A DNA stretch of 64,000 nucleotides from assembly GCF_004010325.2 (NCBI RefSeq), contig NZ_SADR02000002.1, forward strand, positions 186,001 through 250,000, read 5' to 3'. Positions 16,518 through 28,186 of the stretch are shown here, one piece after another; positions within the stretch are counted from its first letter, which is position 1; each line of letters opens with the position of its first letter. Made by a program: the position numbers and the translations under genes. The notes beneath the pieces are model-generated. The model did no database searches. It had not been told where the DNA came from and saw only the letters and a program-made list of their open reading frames with translations. Origin of the DNA: Mesorhizobium sp. M00.F.Ca.ET.216.01.1.1 (GTDB lineage: Bacteria > Pseudomonadota > Alphaproteobacteria > Rhizobiales > Rhizobiaceae).

Positions 16518-19163
16518 ATGCGCACTGATACCGGCCAGGTCTTCAAGCTCGAAGACTATCGCCCCAACGATTATCTCATTCCGGAAACCAGCCTGACTTT
16601 CCGCCTTTCGCCAGACGCAACCCGTGTCACCGCGGTGCTGACGGTCGAACGCCGCGACGGCATAGCGGCGTCAGCGCCGCTGGTGCTGGACGGCGACGGA
16701 CTTACGCTCTTGCGCGTCGCGATCGATGGCTGCGACCTCGCGCCGGCGGATTTTCTCGTCACGCCGGATCAACTGACCATTTCAACGCCGCCGGCAACAA
16801 GCCGCTTCCAACTCCTCCTCGAGACCGAGCTGGCGCCGGCACGCAACGAAGCGCTGATGGGCCTTTACCGCTCCAGCAACGTCTATTGCACGCAATGCGA
16901 GGCCGAGGGCTTTCGCCGTATCACCTATTTCCTCGACCGCCCCGATATCCTGTCCGTCTACACGGTGCGCATCGAGGCGCCGCGCGAACAGGCGCCGCTG
17001 CTGCTCTCCAACGGCAACCCGGCGGGCAGCGGCGCGCTTGCCGACGGCTGGCACTATGCGATCTGGCACGATCCCTTCCCCAAGCCGTCCTATCTGTTCG
17101 CACTGGTGGCGGGCGCGCTTGGCAAGGTTGCCGACAGCTTCGTCACCATGTCAGGCCGCAAGGTCGAGCTCGGCATCTATGTCGAGCCCGGCAAGGAAAG
17201 GCTCGCCGGCTATGCCATGGACGCCCTGAAGCGGTCGATGAAATGGGACGAGGAGGCGTTCGGCCGCGAATACGACCTCGACGTCTTCAATATCGTTGCT
17301 GTGTCCGATTTCAACATGGGCGCGATGGAGAACAAGGGCCTCAACATCTTCAACGACAAATATGTGCTGGCCGACCAGGAGACCGCGACGGACGCCGATT
17401 TCGCCAATATCGAGGCGATCATCGCGCATGAGTATTTCCACAATTGGACCGGCAACAGGATCACCTGCCGCGACTGGTTCCAGCTTTGCCTGAAGGAAGG
17501 GCTGACGGTTTTTCGCGATCACGAGTTCTCCGCCGACCAGCGCTCGCGGGCGGTGAAGCGCATTGCCGAGGTGCGCACGCTGCGCGCGCACCAGTTTCCC
17601 GAGGACCAGGGGCCGCTGGCGCATCCGGTGCGGCCGCGCCGCTACCGCGAGATCAACAATTTCTACACGGCGACGGTCTACGAAAAGGGCTCGGAGGTGG
17701 TGCGCATGATCCGCACCATCCTTGGTGCCGAAGCGTTCCGCGCCGGCATGGACCTCTATTTCGAGCGCCATGACGGCCAGGCGGCGACGATCGAGGACTT
17801 CATCAAGGTGTTCGAGGACGTCTCCGGCCGCGACCTGTCGCAGTTTTCGCTCTGGTACCATCAGGCCGGCACGCCAAACCTGACCGTCAGTTCGACACAC
17901 AATGCGGCAGCGCAGGAATTCACGCTCGAAATCGAGCAGTCGGTGCCGCCGACGCCATCGGAAAGCCGCAAGCGGCTGATGCACATACCGCTTGCCTTCG
18001 GCCTAGTCGGCGCCGGCGGTAAGCCCGTTGCCTATCGCGACGTCGAAGGCGCCAGCGTCGAGGACGGCGTCATCCATATCCGCAAGCGTCGCCACATGGT
18101 GCGCTTCTCGGGCGTTGCCGAGCGCCCGGCGATGTCGCTCAACCGCGGCTTTTCGGCGCCGATAACGCTCTCGGTCGAGCAGAAGGCCGTCGACCAGTTC
18201 TTCCTGGCGGACCATGACAGCGACGCCTTCTCGCGCTGGCAGGCGTTCAACACGCTGTTGACCGATGCGCTGATATCAGCCTTCCGCCAGGTCCTGGACG
18301 GCAAGCAGCCGGGTTTCGCCGCCCGCCTGACCGAGCTTGCCGGCAAGATCGCCAGCGACGAGACGTTGGAGCCGGCCTATCGGGCGCTGGCGCTAGCACT
18401 TCCCGGCGAGGCCGACATCGCCCGCGACATCGGCAAGAACATCGACCCCGACGCCATCTTCGTGGGCCGCGAGGCGCTGGCGCTTGCGATCGCCGAGGCG
18501 AACCGGGAGACATTCTCCAGCCTCTACGACCGGCTTGCCGACAATGGCCCGTTCAGCCCTGACGCGGCGAGCGCCGGACGGCGGGCGCTGCGCAACATCC
18601 TCCTGGATTATCTCTCGCTGCTGCCAGAAGGTGCCAGGCTTGCCGCCCGGCATTTCCAGACGGCGACCAACATGACCGACCGCGCCGCCGCACTCACCGT
18701 GCTTGCGCACCGCCATCATGGTTCGCCCGAAGCCATCAAGGCGCTGGCCGACTTCGAGGCCAAATATGGATCCGATGCACTGGTCATGGACAAGTGGTTC
18801 CAGATCCAGGCCGGCGTGCCCGGTCCGCAAACCATCGACGTGGTGCGCGCCCTGACCAGCCATCCGGCCTTCTCGATGGCCAATCCCAACCGGGTGCGCT
18901 CGCTGATCGGCACGTTCTCCAGCGCCAACCAGACCGGCTTTCACCGCGCCGACGGCGAGGGCTACCGGTTCTTTTCACGGACCGTGCTCGAGGTCGAAAA
19001 GCGCAACCCGCAGGTGGCCGCAAGGCTGGCGACGGCGCTCAGGTCATGGCGCTCGCTCGAACCCGTACGCCAGGCCAAGGCGAGGGAAGCGCTGCTTTCG
19101 ATCGCCAATGCCGAAAACCTGTCGGCCGATTTGCGCGACATCGTCGAGCGCACGCTGGCGTGA
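16518..19163 (+). CDS. pepN: Aminopeptidase N (M1 family)
   Basis: An 881-residue cytoplasmic zinc aminopeptidase that trims N-terminal residues from peptides. Motifs: GAMENKG exopeptidase motif, then HEYFHNWTGNRITCRDW (HExxH with the downstream Glu of LKEGLTVFRD), and a C-terminal alpha-helical domain typical of the E. coli-like PepN group, whose length it matches. ATG 16518 (MRTDTGQVFKLEDYRPNDY) follows a CAGGAAA site; the frame extends 18 codons upstream without support. It is divergent from the CoxL-like gene. An intergenic hairpin repeat follows at 19168-19191, then the pleC-like kinase on the same strand. Confidence 0.95.
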   Translation: MRTDTGQVFKLEDYRPNDYLIPETSLTFRLSPDATRVTAVLTVERRDGIAASAPLVLDGDGLTLLRVAIDGCDLAPADFLVTPDQLTISTPPATSRFQLLLETELAPARNEALMGLYRSSNVYCTQCEAEGFRRITYFLDRPDILSVYTVRIEAPREQAPLLLSNGNPAGSGALADGWHYAIWHDPFPKPSYLFALVAGALGKVADSFVTMSGRKVELGIYVEPGKERLAGYAMDALKRSMKWDEEAFGREYDLDVFNIVAVSDFNMGAMENKGLNIFNDKYVLADQETATDADFANIEAIIAHEYFHNWTGNRITCRDWFQLCLKEGLTVFRDHEFSADQRSRAVKRIAEVRTLRAHQFPEDQGPLAHPVRPRRYREINNFYTATVYEKGSEVVRMIRTILGAEAFRAGMDLYFERHDGQAATIEDFIKVFEDVSGRDLSQFSLWYHQAGTPNLTVSSTHNAAAQEFTLEIEQSVPPTPSESRKRLMHIPLAFGLVGAGGKPVAYRDVEGASVEDGVIHIRKRRHMVRFSGVAERPAMSLNRGFSAPITLSVEQKAVDQFFLADHDSDAFSRWQAFNTLLTDALISAFRQVLDGKQPGFAARLTELAGKIASDETLEPAYRALALALPGEADIARDIGKNIDPDAIFVGREALALAIAEANRETFSSLYDRLADNGPFSPDAASAGRRALRNILLDYLSLLPEGARLAARHFQTATNMTDRAAALTVLAHRHHGSPEAIKALADFEAKYGSDALVMDKWFQIQAGVPGPQTIDVVRALTSHPAFSMANPNRVRSLIGTFSSANQTGFHRADGEGYRFFSRTVLEVEKRNPQVAARLATALRSWRSLEPVRQAKAREALLSIANAENLSADLRDIVERTLA

Positions 19164-19167
19164 GGTG

Positions 19168-19191
19168 CAATCTCCCCTTGTGGGGAGATTG
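19168..19191. repeat. Intergenic hairpin repeat / terminator after pepN
   Basis: CAATCTCCCC (19168-19177) pairs perfectly with GGGGAGATTG (19182-19191) around TTGT. It starts five bases after the pepN stop. This looks like a full copy of a short palindrome common between rhizobial genes and probably doubles as a terminator; there is no immediate T-run. A related sequence is translated inside mccA (1369-1423). Confidence 0.7.
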
Positions 19192-19353
19192 GCAGTTTCG
19201 GCGTTATTTTTAGTCGATTTTTAATGTTTTTTCGCCGCGCCTCTGGACAAGGCGAATCACCTTTGATTCTTTACAGACGATTCGGAAGTGCGGTGTTGCC
19301 GGATCGCAAGCCTGTAACAGTTCGGGCATACCGGAATTCGGGGAGTGCCATTT

Positions 19354-21675
19354 ATGGCCAAGACGGACGCGTGGGGCGCGCCCGGCGGGACGGCTTTTGA
19401 GCGGCGCAGGACACGAGGCGACAGCCTCGCCGGCAACACGCGGCTCATCGCCGAACCCGCCTACCGACGGCTGCTGGCAGCCGAGCCCCTCCTGCGCCGA
19501 TCGATACCGGCCCTCATCATCGTCTTCCTGATCGTCATCGCGGCGCTGCGCTTGCTCTCGCTGATGAACGAGCGCGACGTGGTGGAGCGTGACGCCAAGG
19601 CGATCCTGGCACTGGCAGCGGGTCAACTGGCCAGCGCGATCGCCGCCGACACGAATGTGGCGTCCGAGGCCACGCAGAACCTTTTGCAGAGCACCGGACG
19701 CCAGGGCGCGATGGGCCGAAGCCATGTGCTGGCGATCACCGACGGCGCCTTCAAGATCGTTGCCTTGACGCCGCTGTCGACGGGCTGGCAGGGGCGATCG
19801 CTCGACGGCCTCGTCCAGGGCGGCCAGCCGCTGTTCATGTTCGGCGACCGCGCCGGCGTCATGGATGTCAGCATCGGCGGGCAGGACTGGTATGCGGCGG
19901 TGAACCTGACAAGCGACAGGAAGAATGCCGCGGCAGTGCTTGTGCCGCAGGAAGCGGTCTTCGACAGCTGGCGCAAGACCGTCTCGCTCAACGTTACGCT
20001 GTTCGTGCTGACGGCCGGCGTGCTGATCGTCATCCTCTACGCCTATTTTGGCCAGGCGGCGCGCGCGCAGGCTGCCGACCGCATCTATCTCGAGGCGCAC
20101 CAGCGCATCGACATGGCGCTGGTGCGCGGCCGCTGCGGCCTGTGGGACTGGGACATGGTGCGCGGCAGGATGTACTGGTCGCGCTCTATGTACGACATGC
20201 TGGGCTATGAGCCCTGCGACACCATGCTGTCGTTCGGCGAGGTCGCCGAGATCATCCACCCCGATGACGGCGACCTGTTCAAGCTCGCCAACAGGATCGT
20301 CGAACGCGAGATCGATCACATCGACCAGGTGTTCCGCATGCGGCACGCCGAGGGACAGTGGGTGTGGATGCGCGCCAGAGCCCAGGTGATCGATCCGGAA
20401 GCGCCGGAGATCCAACTGATCGGCATTGCCGTCGACGTCACCGAGCAACGGCATCTGGCGCTGCGTTCGGAAGCGGCGGACATGCGGCTGAGGACGGCGA
20501 TCGAGAACATCAATGAATCCTTCGTGCTGTGGGATGCTTCCGAACGCCTGATCATGTGCAATTCCAAGTACCAGCAGGACAATGGCCTGTCGGACCGCGA
20601 CGTGGTGCCCGGTGCCTCGCGCGCCGCGCTGGAAGAGCGCATGCTGGCCTTCGCCTCGGAACGGCGGCTTGCCAACACCAACGGGCCGCAAGGCGGCGTC
20701 ACCTTCGAGCGGCAGCTTGCCGACGGCCGTTGGCTGCAGGTCAACGAGTTGCGGACCCGCGACGGCGGCATCGTCTCGGTCGGTTCCGACATCACTCAGA
20801 TCAAGCTGCACCAGGAGAAGCTGGTCGACAGCGAGCGCCGGCTGATGGCGACGATCCATGACCTCAGCCTTGCCCGCCGGGCGGAGGAAGAGCGCTCGCG
20901 CGAACTCGTCGAGCTCAACCGCAAATACATGAAGGAGACCGAGCGTGCCGAGGCGGCGAACCGGGCCAAATCCGAGTTCCTGGCCAACATGTCGCATGAA
21001 TTGCGCACGCCGCTCAACGCCATCATCGGTTTTTCCGAATTGATGGAACAAGGCCTGTTCGGCCCGCTCGGTTCGCCGCGCTACGAGGAATATGCCGCCG
21101 ACATCAACGGCAGCGGCAAATATCTGCTCGGCGTCATCAACGACATCCTCGACATGTCAAAGATCGAGGCCGGCCAGTTCTCGGTGGATCGAGAGGAGAT
21201 CGATCTCTGTCCGCTGATCCGCGAAACGGTGCGCGTCGTTTCACTGCAAGCAGCGGAAAAATCGATCACCGTGGAAACCCGCATCGCCGATTCGATGCGG
21301 CTCTATGCCGATCGCCGGGCGATCAAGCAGATCGTCATCAACCTTTTGTCGAATGCGGTGAAATTCACCGGCCAGGGCGGCCACATATCGGTCAGGGCGC
21401 GCAACACATCCGGGGCGCTGGTGCTGACCATCGAGGACAATGGCTGCGGCATCCCGAAGGAGGCGCTGAGCAAGCTCGGCCGGCCGTTCGAACAGGTGCA
21501 GAACCAGTTCTCCAAGAGCCATGCCGGATCCGGCCTCGGCCTCGCCATCTCGCGCTCGCTGGCCGAACTCCAGGGCGGCGCGTTGAAAATCCGCTCGACC
21601 GAAGGCGTCGGCACGATCGTGTCGGTGCGCATTCCGGTCAAGAAGGCGACGCCATTGGTGAAGGCGGCGGCCTAG
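19354..21675 (+). CDS. pleC: PleC-like cell-cycle sensor histidine kinase/phosphatase
   Basis: A 773-residue membrane kinase. ATG 19354 follows a GGGGAG site that overlaps an alternative GTG (19345), so ATG is preferred. Layout: membrane segment about residues 47-68, periplasmic loop, second segment about 208-232, PAS domains about 255-370 and 385-490, coiled coil, then HisKA with NMSHELRTPLNAIIGFSELM (His548) followed by FGPLG, INDILDMSKIEAG, and an HATPase domain with NLLSNAVKF, DNGCGIP and GSGLGLAIS. The FGPLG..Y.EY..DI..SG spacing is the DivJ/PleC/PdhS family signature, whose partner is DivK. Position between pepN and glnE matches my recollection of pleC in Sinorhizobium. Which family member it is remains an inference. 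Confidence 0.8.
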   Translation: MAKTDAWGAPGGTAFERRRTRGDSLAGNTRLIAEPAYRRLLAAEPLLRRSIPALIIVFLIVIAALRLLSLMNERDVVERDAKAILALAAGQLASAIAADTNVASEATQNLLQSTGRQGAMGRSHVLAITDGAFKIVALTPLSTGWQGRSLDGLVQGGQPLFMFGDRAGVMDVSIGGQDWYAAVNLTSDRKNAAAVLVPQEAVFDSWRKTVSLNVTLFVLTAGVLIVILYAYFGQAARAQAADRIYLEAHQRIDMALVRGRCGLWDWDMVRGRMYWSRSMYDMLGYEPCDTMLSFGEVAEIIHPDDGDLFKLANRIVEREIDHIDQVFRMRHAEGQWVWMRARAQVIDPEAPEIQLIGIAVDVTEQRHLALRSEAADMRLRTAIENINESFVLWDASERLIMCNSKYQQDNGLSDRDVVPGASRAALEERMLAFASERRLANTNGPQGGVTFERQLADGRWLQVNELRTRDGGIVSVGSDITQIKLHQEKLVDSERRLMATIHDLSLARRAEEERSRELVELNRKYMKETERAEAANRAKSEFLANMSHELRTPLNAIIGFSELMEQGLFGPLGSPRYEEYAADINGSGKYLLGVINDILDMSKIEAGQFSVDREEIDLCPLIRETVRVVSLQAAEKSITVETRIADSMRLYADRRAIKQIVINLLSNAVKFTGQGGHISVRARNTSGALVLTIEDNGCGIPKEALSKLGRPFEQVQNQFSKSHAGSGLGLAISRSLAELQGGALKIRSTEGVGTIVSVRIPVKKATPLVKAAA

Positions 21676-21712
21676 ATCTAGGCTCAGCCCCATTATTCCT
21701 GCGGTTTTCGAG

Positions 21713-22105
21713 CTAAAGCTGAGCCTCGATGGCTGCCTTGTCTATAACAGACCATACTTGCAAGATCTTTTCGTCGCGAAATTCATAGATCACATTCTCG
21801 GCAAAGGAGACTCTCCTGCCGTTCACATGAAGACCAAGGAAATTTCCCGTTGGCGTACAATTGAAGCCTATGCGACTCGCTATGTAAGGTGGATCGGAAA
21901 TCAGCATCTGGACATTGAAGTAAAGGTCCGGAATCTGATCAAAATCTCTCTCCAGCATTTTGAGATAACCTGACAACCCGAACCGCCTGCCGTTATGGAT
22001 CACTTCGTCATGAACGAACTGTCCCAGCTTCGACCAGCCCTGCTTGTTCAGGCAGGCAATGTAGTCTCTATAGACGTCGGAAAGGTCGGTTTTATTCACG
22101 GCCAT
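21713..22105 (-). CDS. SnoaL-like (ester cyclase/polyketide cyclase fold) protein
   Basis: A 130-residue protein with a SnoaL/NTF2-like fold pattern: YRDYIACLNKQGWSKLGQFV, DEVIHNGRRFGLSGYLKMLE, PDLYFNVQMLISDPPYIASR, a GNFLGLHVNGRRVSF hairpin and a final IYEFRDEKILQVWSVIDKAA. Such proteins include ester cyclases and small-molecule isomerases; the substrate is unknown. Codon use is visibly richer in A and T than neighbouring genes, which suggests later acquisition. The gene is convergent with pleC and separated from the EF-hand gene by a strong hairpin. Confidence 0.78.
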   Translation of the reverse strand: MAVNKTDLSDVYRDYIACLNKQGWSKLGQFVHDEVIHNGRRFGLSGYLKMLERDFDQIPDLYFNVQMLISDPPYIASRIGFNCTPTGNFLGLHVNGRRVSFAENVIYEFRDEKILQVWSVIDKAAIEAQL

Positions 22106-22118
22106 TGCCCCTGGCTCA

Positions 22119-22154
22119 GTACAAGGCCCGGCGGCTTGCGCCGCCGGGCCTTGT
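22119..22154 (-). terminator. Strong hairpin between EF-hand and SnoaL-like genes
   Basis: A 16-bp perfect stem (TACAAGGCCCGGCGGC at 22119-22134, its complement at 22139-22154) with a TTGC loop lies just after the EF-hand stop on the minus strand. There is no T-run, so it may slow or stabilise RNA ends rather than terminate on its own. Confidence 0.65.
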
Positions 22155-22162
22155 ATTAGGTA

Positions 22163-22648
22163 TCACTGCATACTGTCGTCGCCTTCGCTACCGCCGCCAT
22201 CCCATTGGCGGTGACGGCCAAAGCCGCCGCGCTTGGGCAGTTCTTTCTTCTCGATCTTGCCGTCATTGTTCTTGTCGAGCATGGCAAAGACCTTCTTCTG
22301 ACGACTGGTGATGTCGTCGGTGGTCAGCGTGCCGTCGCCCCTGGTGTCATAGCGATCGATGATGCGCTTGGCCATCTGCTCGAAGCGCGCCTTCTCCAGA
22401 GCGTCGGCAAGCTGTGCCACGGTAAGCTTGCCGCCATTGTCGGCGACCATCTTCTTCAGCCGTGCGTTCATGGTGTCGGAGAACTGGTCGAACGTGATGG
22501 TACCGTCATTATCGTTCAAGGCCTTGTCCAGGCGCATCATCATGCCCTGACGTGGTCCACCGCCGGAATGCTCGTCGGCATAGGCTGCGCTGCCGACGGC
22601 GCCGGCCAGGGCTACGAAAGCGAGTGCAAGTTTGGTTGACTTTCTCAT
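22163..22648 (-). CDS. Secreted EF-hand calcium-binding protein
   Basis: A 161-residue exported protein. ATG 22648 has an AGGAGAAG site and a signal peptide (MRKSTKLALAFVALAGAVGS, cleavage near AYA-DEH). The mature part holds EF-hand loops: DNDGTITFDQF, DTRGDGTLTTDDI and DKNNDGKIEKKEL, each with Asp/Asn at ligand positions and Gly at position 6. The middle loop carries an Arg at position 3. The C-terminus is Gly/Asp-rich. The likely role is calcium binding in the periplasm, buffering or sensing. It stands alone between terminator-like structures. Confidence 0.9.
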   Translation of the reverse strand: MRKSTKLALAFVALAGAVGSAAYADEHSGGGPRQGMMMRLDKALNDNDGTITFDQFSDTMNARLKKMVADNGGKLTVAQLADALEKARFEQMAKRIIDRYDTRGDGTLTTDDITSRQKKVFAMLDKNNDGKIEKKELPKRGGFGRHRQWDGGGSEGDDSMQ

Positions 22649-22722
22649 GGTCTTCTCCTGTTGCATCGTCACCCCCGATGCTAGAGCCGCGAATTTTCAA
22701 GCGCCGCTCTATCTCTTTGTTT

Positions 22723-22771
22723 GAGCATCGGAATTTCCAAAAACCGGTCATCACTTTTGGGTCCGACGCTC
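22723..22771. repeat. Dispersed intergenic palindrome, copy C
   Basis: GAGCATCGG (22723-22731) and CCGACGCTC (22763-22771) form outer arms with one mismatch; inner CCAAAAA and TTTTGGG arms pair. It lies just downstream of glnE on the minus strand. A further related stretch, GAGCCGCGAATTTTCAAGC, precedes it at about 22685. Confidence 0.65.
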
Positions 22772-22802
22772 TCGCCGAAACAGCCGTTTGGCCTCGCAGC
22801 CC

Positions 22803-25768
<2,966 letters not shown>

Positions 25769-25769
<1 letters not shown>

Positions 25770-27244
25770 CAGTGGTCCTCCCGTGCGGGAAAGCTCATGA
25801 CGACTGACAATCCGGGACTACCGGGCAGAAGATCAAGCCGTCCGTTGTGGAAAGTCATGATCGCCTTGGCGAGGCTCAAGCCCAGGCCGGAACCCGGCTG
25901 CGAGCGGCTTTTTTCCAGCCGCACGAAACGCTCGGTCACCCTGGCGCGGTCGACATCGTCGGGAATGCCCTGGCCATTGTCGGAGACGGAAAGCCTGATC
26001 TCCTTGTCGGCGCGATCAAGTGTCACGCGAACGGTTGGCTTGCTCGTGGCATCGGTCGAATATTTGATCGCGTTGTCGACGATGTTCGACAACGCCTGGC
26101 CGATCAGCTCGCGATTGCCATTGACGGCAAAAGCGCCTTGCACGGTGGTCTCGATCGTCACACCCGCCTCCTCCGCCACTGGCTCGTAGAGCTCGACGAC
26201 ATCGCGCACGGCGGCTGCCAGATCGACCCGGCTGGTGGTCTCGGACGAATAGCCCGCCTCCAGTCGCGAGATCATCAGGATGGCGTTGAAGGTCTTGATC
26301 AGCTGGTCGGACTCGGCGATCGTCCCTTCCAGCGCCTGCCGGTAGTCGGTGGTGTTGTGCTTACCGGAAAGCGTCGCCTCGGCGCGATTGCGCAGCCTGG
26401 TCAGCGGCGTCTTCAGATCGTGGGCGATGTTGTCGGAGACCTGCTTCAGCCCCTCGTTGAGCGTGGCGATCCTGGCCAGCATCGAATTGAGATTTTCCGA
26501 CAATCGGTCGAACTCGTCGCCGGCGCCGGTGACCGGCAGCCGGCCGGAGAGGTCGCCGCCCATGATGCGGCGGCTGGCCTCCGACACGCTGTCGATGCGC
26601 TTCAGCGCCGCGCGTCCGACAAAGAACCATATGAGAAGCCCACCAAGCCCCATCATGCCCAGCGCCAGCATCAAGGCACGGCGGATGATGGCGCGGAACC
26701 GCTCCGGCTCGCCGAGGTCGCGGCCAACGAGCATGATCATCTGGTTCGGCAGCCGCAGCACTAGGGCAATGGCGTTGTGGCCCTTTTCGCCTTCCGCCTG
26801 CACTTCATTCTGGCCGGATTGCGTATCGTTGGGGGCCGAGGCCGGGTTGCGCTGCCGCTCGAGCTCGCCCTCGCCGAAGCGCCGGTAGGAGAACGGCTGG
26901 GTTGTCCAGCCTTCGGTCTCGATGACGCCTGGCTCCAGGCTTTGCACGTTCCCGGTCAGGATCTGGCCGTTGGTGTCGGCGATCAAATAAAGATTGGCAC
27001 CGGGCTGGCGGGAGCGCTGCTCGACCACGCGCACCAGCAACGGCAGGCCGCCGCGCTGATAGGCCCGGGCAAGGCCGAGCACCTCATCGTTGATCGTCTC
27101 CTGGGTCTGGCCGGTCAGCATGCGCGCCGACAGTGAGGTCATGTAGAAGACGAGCAGCACGGCGCACAGGGCGAAAAGCAGCAGATAAAGCGCCGAAAGC
27201 CGCGCTGCCGTCGTCTTCATGAGGGCTGGCACGGAAAGAGCCAT
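25769..27244 (-). CDS. Two-component sensor histidine kinase (degP/glnE cluster)
   Basis: A 491-residue membrane kinase: first membrane segment about residues 13-36, periplasmic domain to about 185, second segment about 193-217 (LMLALGMMGLGGLLIWFFVG), HAMP (SRRIMGGDLSGRLPVTGAGDEFD), HisKA with NIAHDLKTPLTRLRNR and an HATPase domain (SNIVDNAIKYS, DNGQGIPDD, GSGLGLSLAK). It starts six bases after the response regulator's stop and overlaps glnE, so the three form one unit. The stimulus is unknown; proximity to degP suggests envelope stress, and proximity to glnE suggests co-expression with nitrogen control. MKTTAARL at 27220 is an alternative start. Confidence 0.92.
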
Positions 27245-27250
27245 AGCGCC

Positions 27251-27925
27251 CTACCCGCTCTTGAGCATGTAGCCGGCGCCTCGAATGGTGTGCAGGATCG
27301 GCTTGTCGAAGCCCTTCCCGATCTTGCCCCGCAGCCGCGAGACATGGACGTCGATGACGTTGGTCTGCGGATCGAAGTGATAGTCCCAGACATTTTCCAG
27401 CAGCATGGTGCGCGTCACCACCTGGCCGGCATGCCGCATCAGATATTCGAGCAGGCGGAACTCGCGCGGCTGCAACGTGATCTCGCGACCCGCCCGTCGT
27501 ACCGAATGAGACAGCCTGTCGAGTTCGAGATCGCCGACCCGGTAGACGGTCTCGGCTTCCCTGGCGCTGGCGCGACGGTTCAGCACCTCGACGCGGGCCA
27601 GCAGTTCGGAGAAGGCATAGGGCTTGGTCAGATAATCGTCGCCGCCGGCGCGCAGGCCGGTGACGCGATCGTCGACCTCGCCAAGCGCAGACAGGATCAG
27701 CACCGGTGTCGTGTTGCCCCTGGATCTCAGGGCGGCAATGACCGACAGACCGTCGCGGCGCGGCATCATGCGGTCGACGACCATCACGTCGTAGTCGCCG
27801 GCATCGGCGAGAGCGAAGCCGGTTTCGCCGTCGCCGGCGACATGGGCGGTGTGCCCGGCCTCGGTGAAGGCCTTCTGTAGGTAATCGGCCGCCTCGCGAT
27901 CGTCCTCTATGACGAGAATCTTCAT
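27251..27925 (-). CDS. OmpR/PhoB-family response regulator
   Basis: A 224-residue regulator: receiver domain (MKILVIEDDREAADYLQKAF, phosphoacceptor Asp in DVMVVDRMMP, switch Lys in YLTKPY) and a C-terminal winged helix (ITLQPREFRLLEYLMRHAGQ, DPQTNVIDVHVSRLRGKIG). It pairs with the kinase that follows. ATG 27925 is preferred by alignment with the family even though the ribosome site is weak; the frame extends 27 codons upstream. Likely targets include its own operon or degP next door (see the inverted repeat at 29800-29841), which is inference. Confidence 0.92.
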   Translation of the reverse strand: MKILVIEDDREAADYLQKAFTEAGHTAHVAGDGETGFALADAGDYDVMVVDRMMPRRDGLSVIAALRSRGNTTPVLILSALGEVDDRVTGLRAGGDDYLTKPYAFSELLARVEVLNRRASAREAETVYRVGDLELDRLSHSVRRAGREITLQPREFRLLEYLMRHAGQVVTRTMLLENVWDYHFDPQTNVIDVHVSRLRGKIGKGFDKPILHTIRGAGYMLKSG

Positions 27926-27994
27926 AGAGCCGTTATACGCTATTTCGATGGAAGAATGAGTGGCCGGCATGTGCATCGAGGCTTTCCATGAAGC

Positions 27995-28039
27995 GCATGT
28001 CGTCACCCCAAAACCGCTTCACACTTTTGGGCGACATGC
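27995..28039. repeat. Dispersed intergenic palindrome, copy B
   Basis: Outer arms GCATGTCG (27995-28002) and CGACATGC (28032-28039) pair perfectly; inner CCCAAAA/TTTTGGG arms also pair around a GCTTCACAC-type spacer. It lies in the 260-base gap between degP and the response regulator, so it is probably transcribed if the genes form one unit. Confidence 0.75.
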
Positions 28040-28186
28040 TCCATTTGAGCGGCAACGGGCGATGGGAAGCCCGCTGCCGCTGGGGCGGAACACGATGACT
28101 GACTAACGTATTCAGGCCCCGTGCTTTCCCGTGCGGCGGCTCGGAGGTGTTTGAAAACCGCCGCGCCGGAAAAGTCGAACCGGTCG

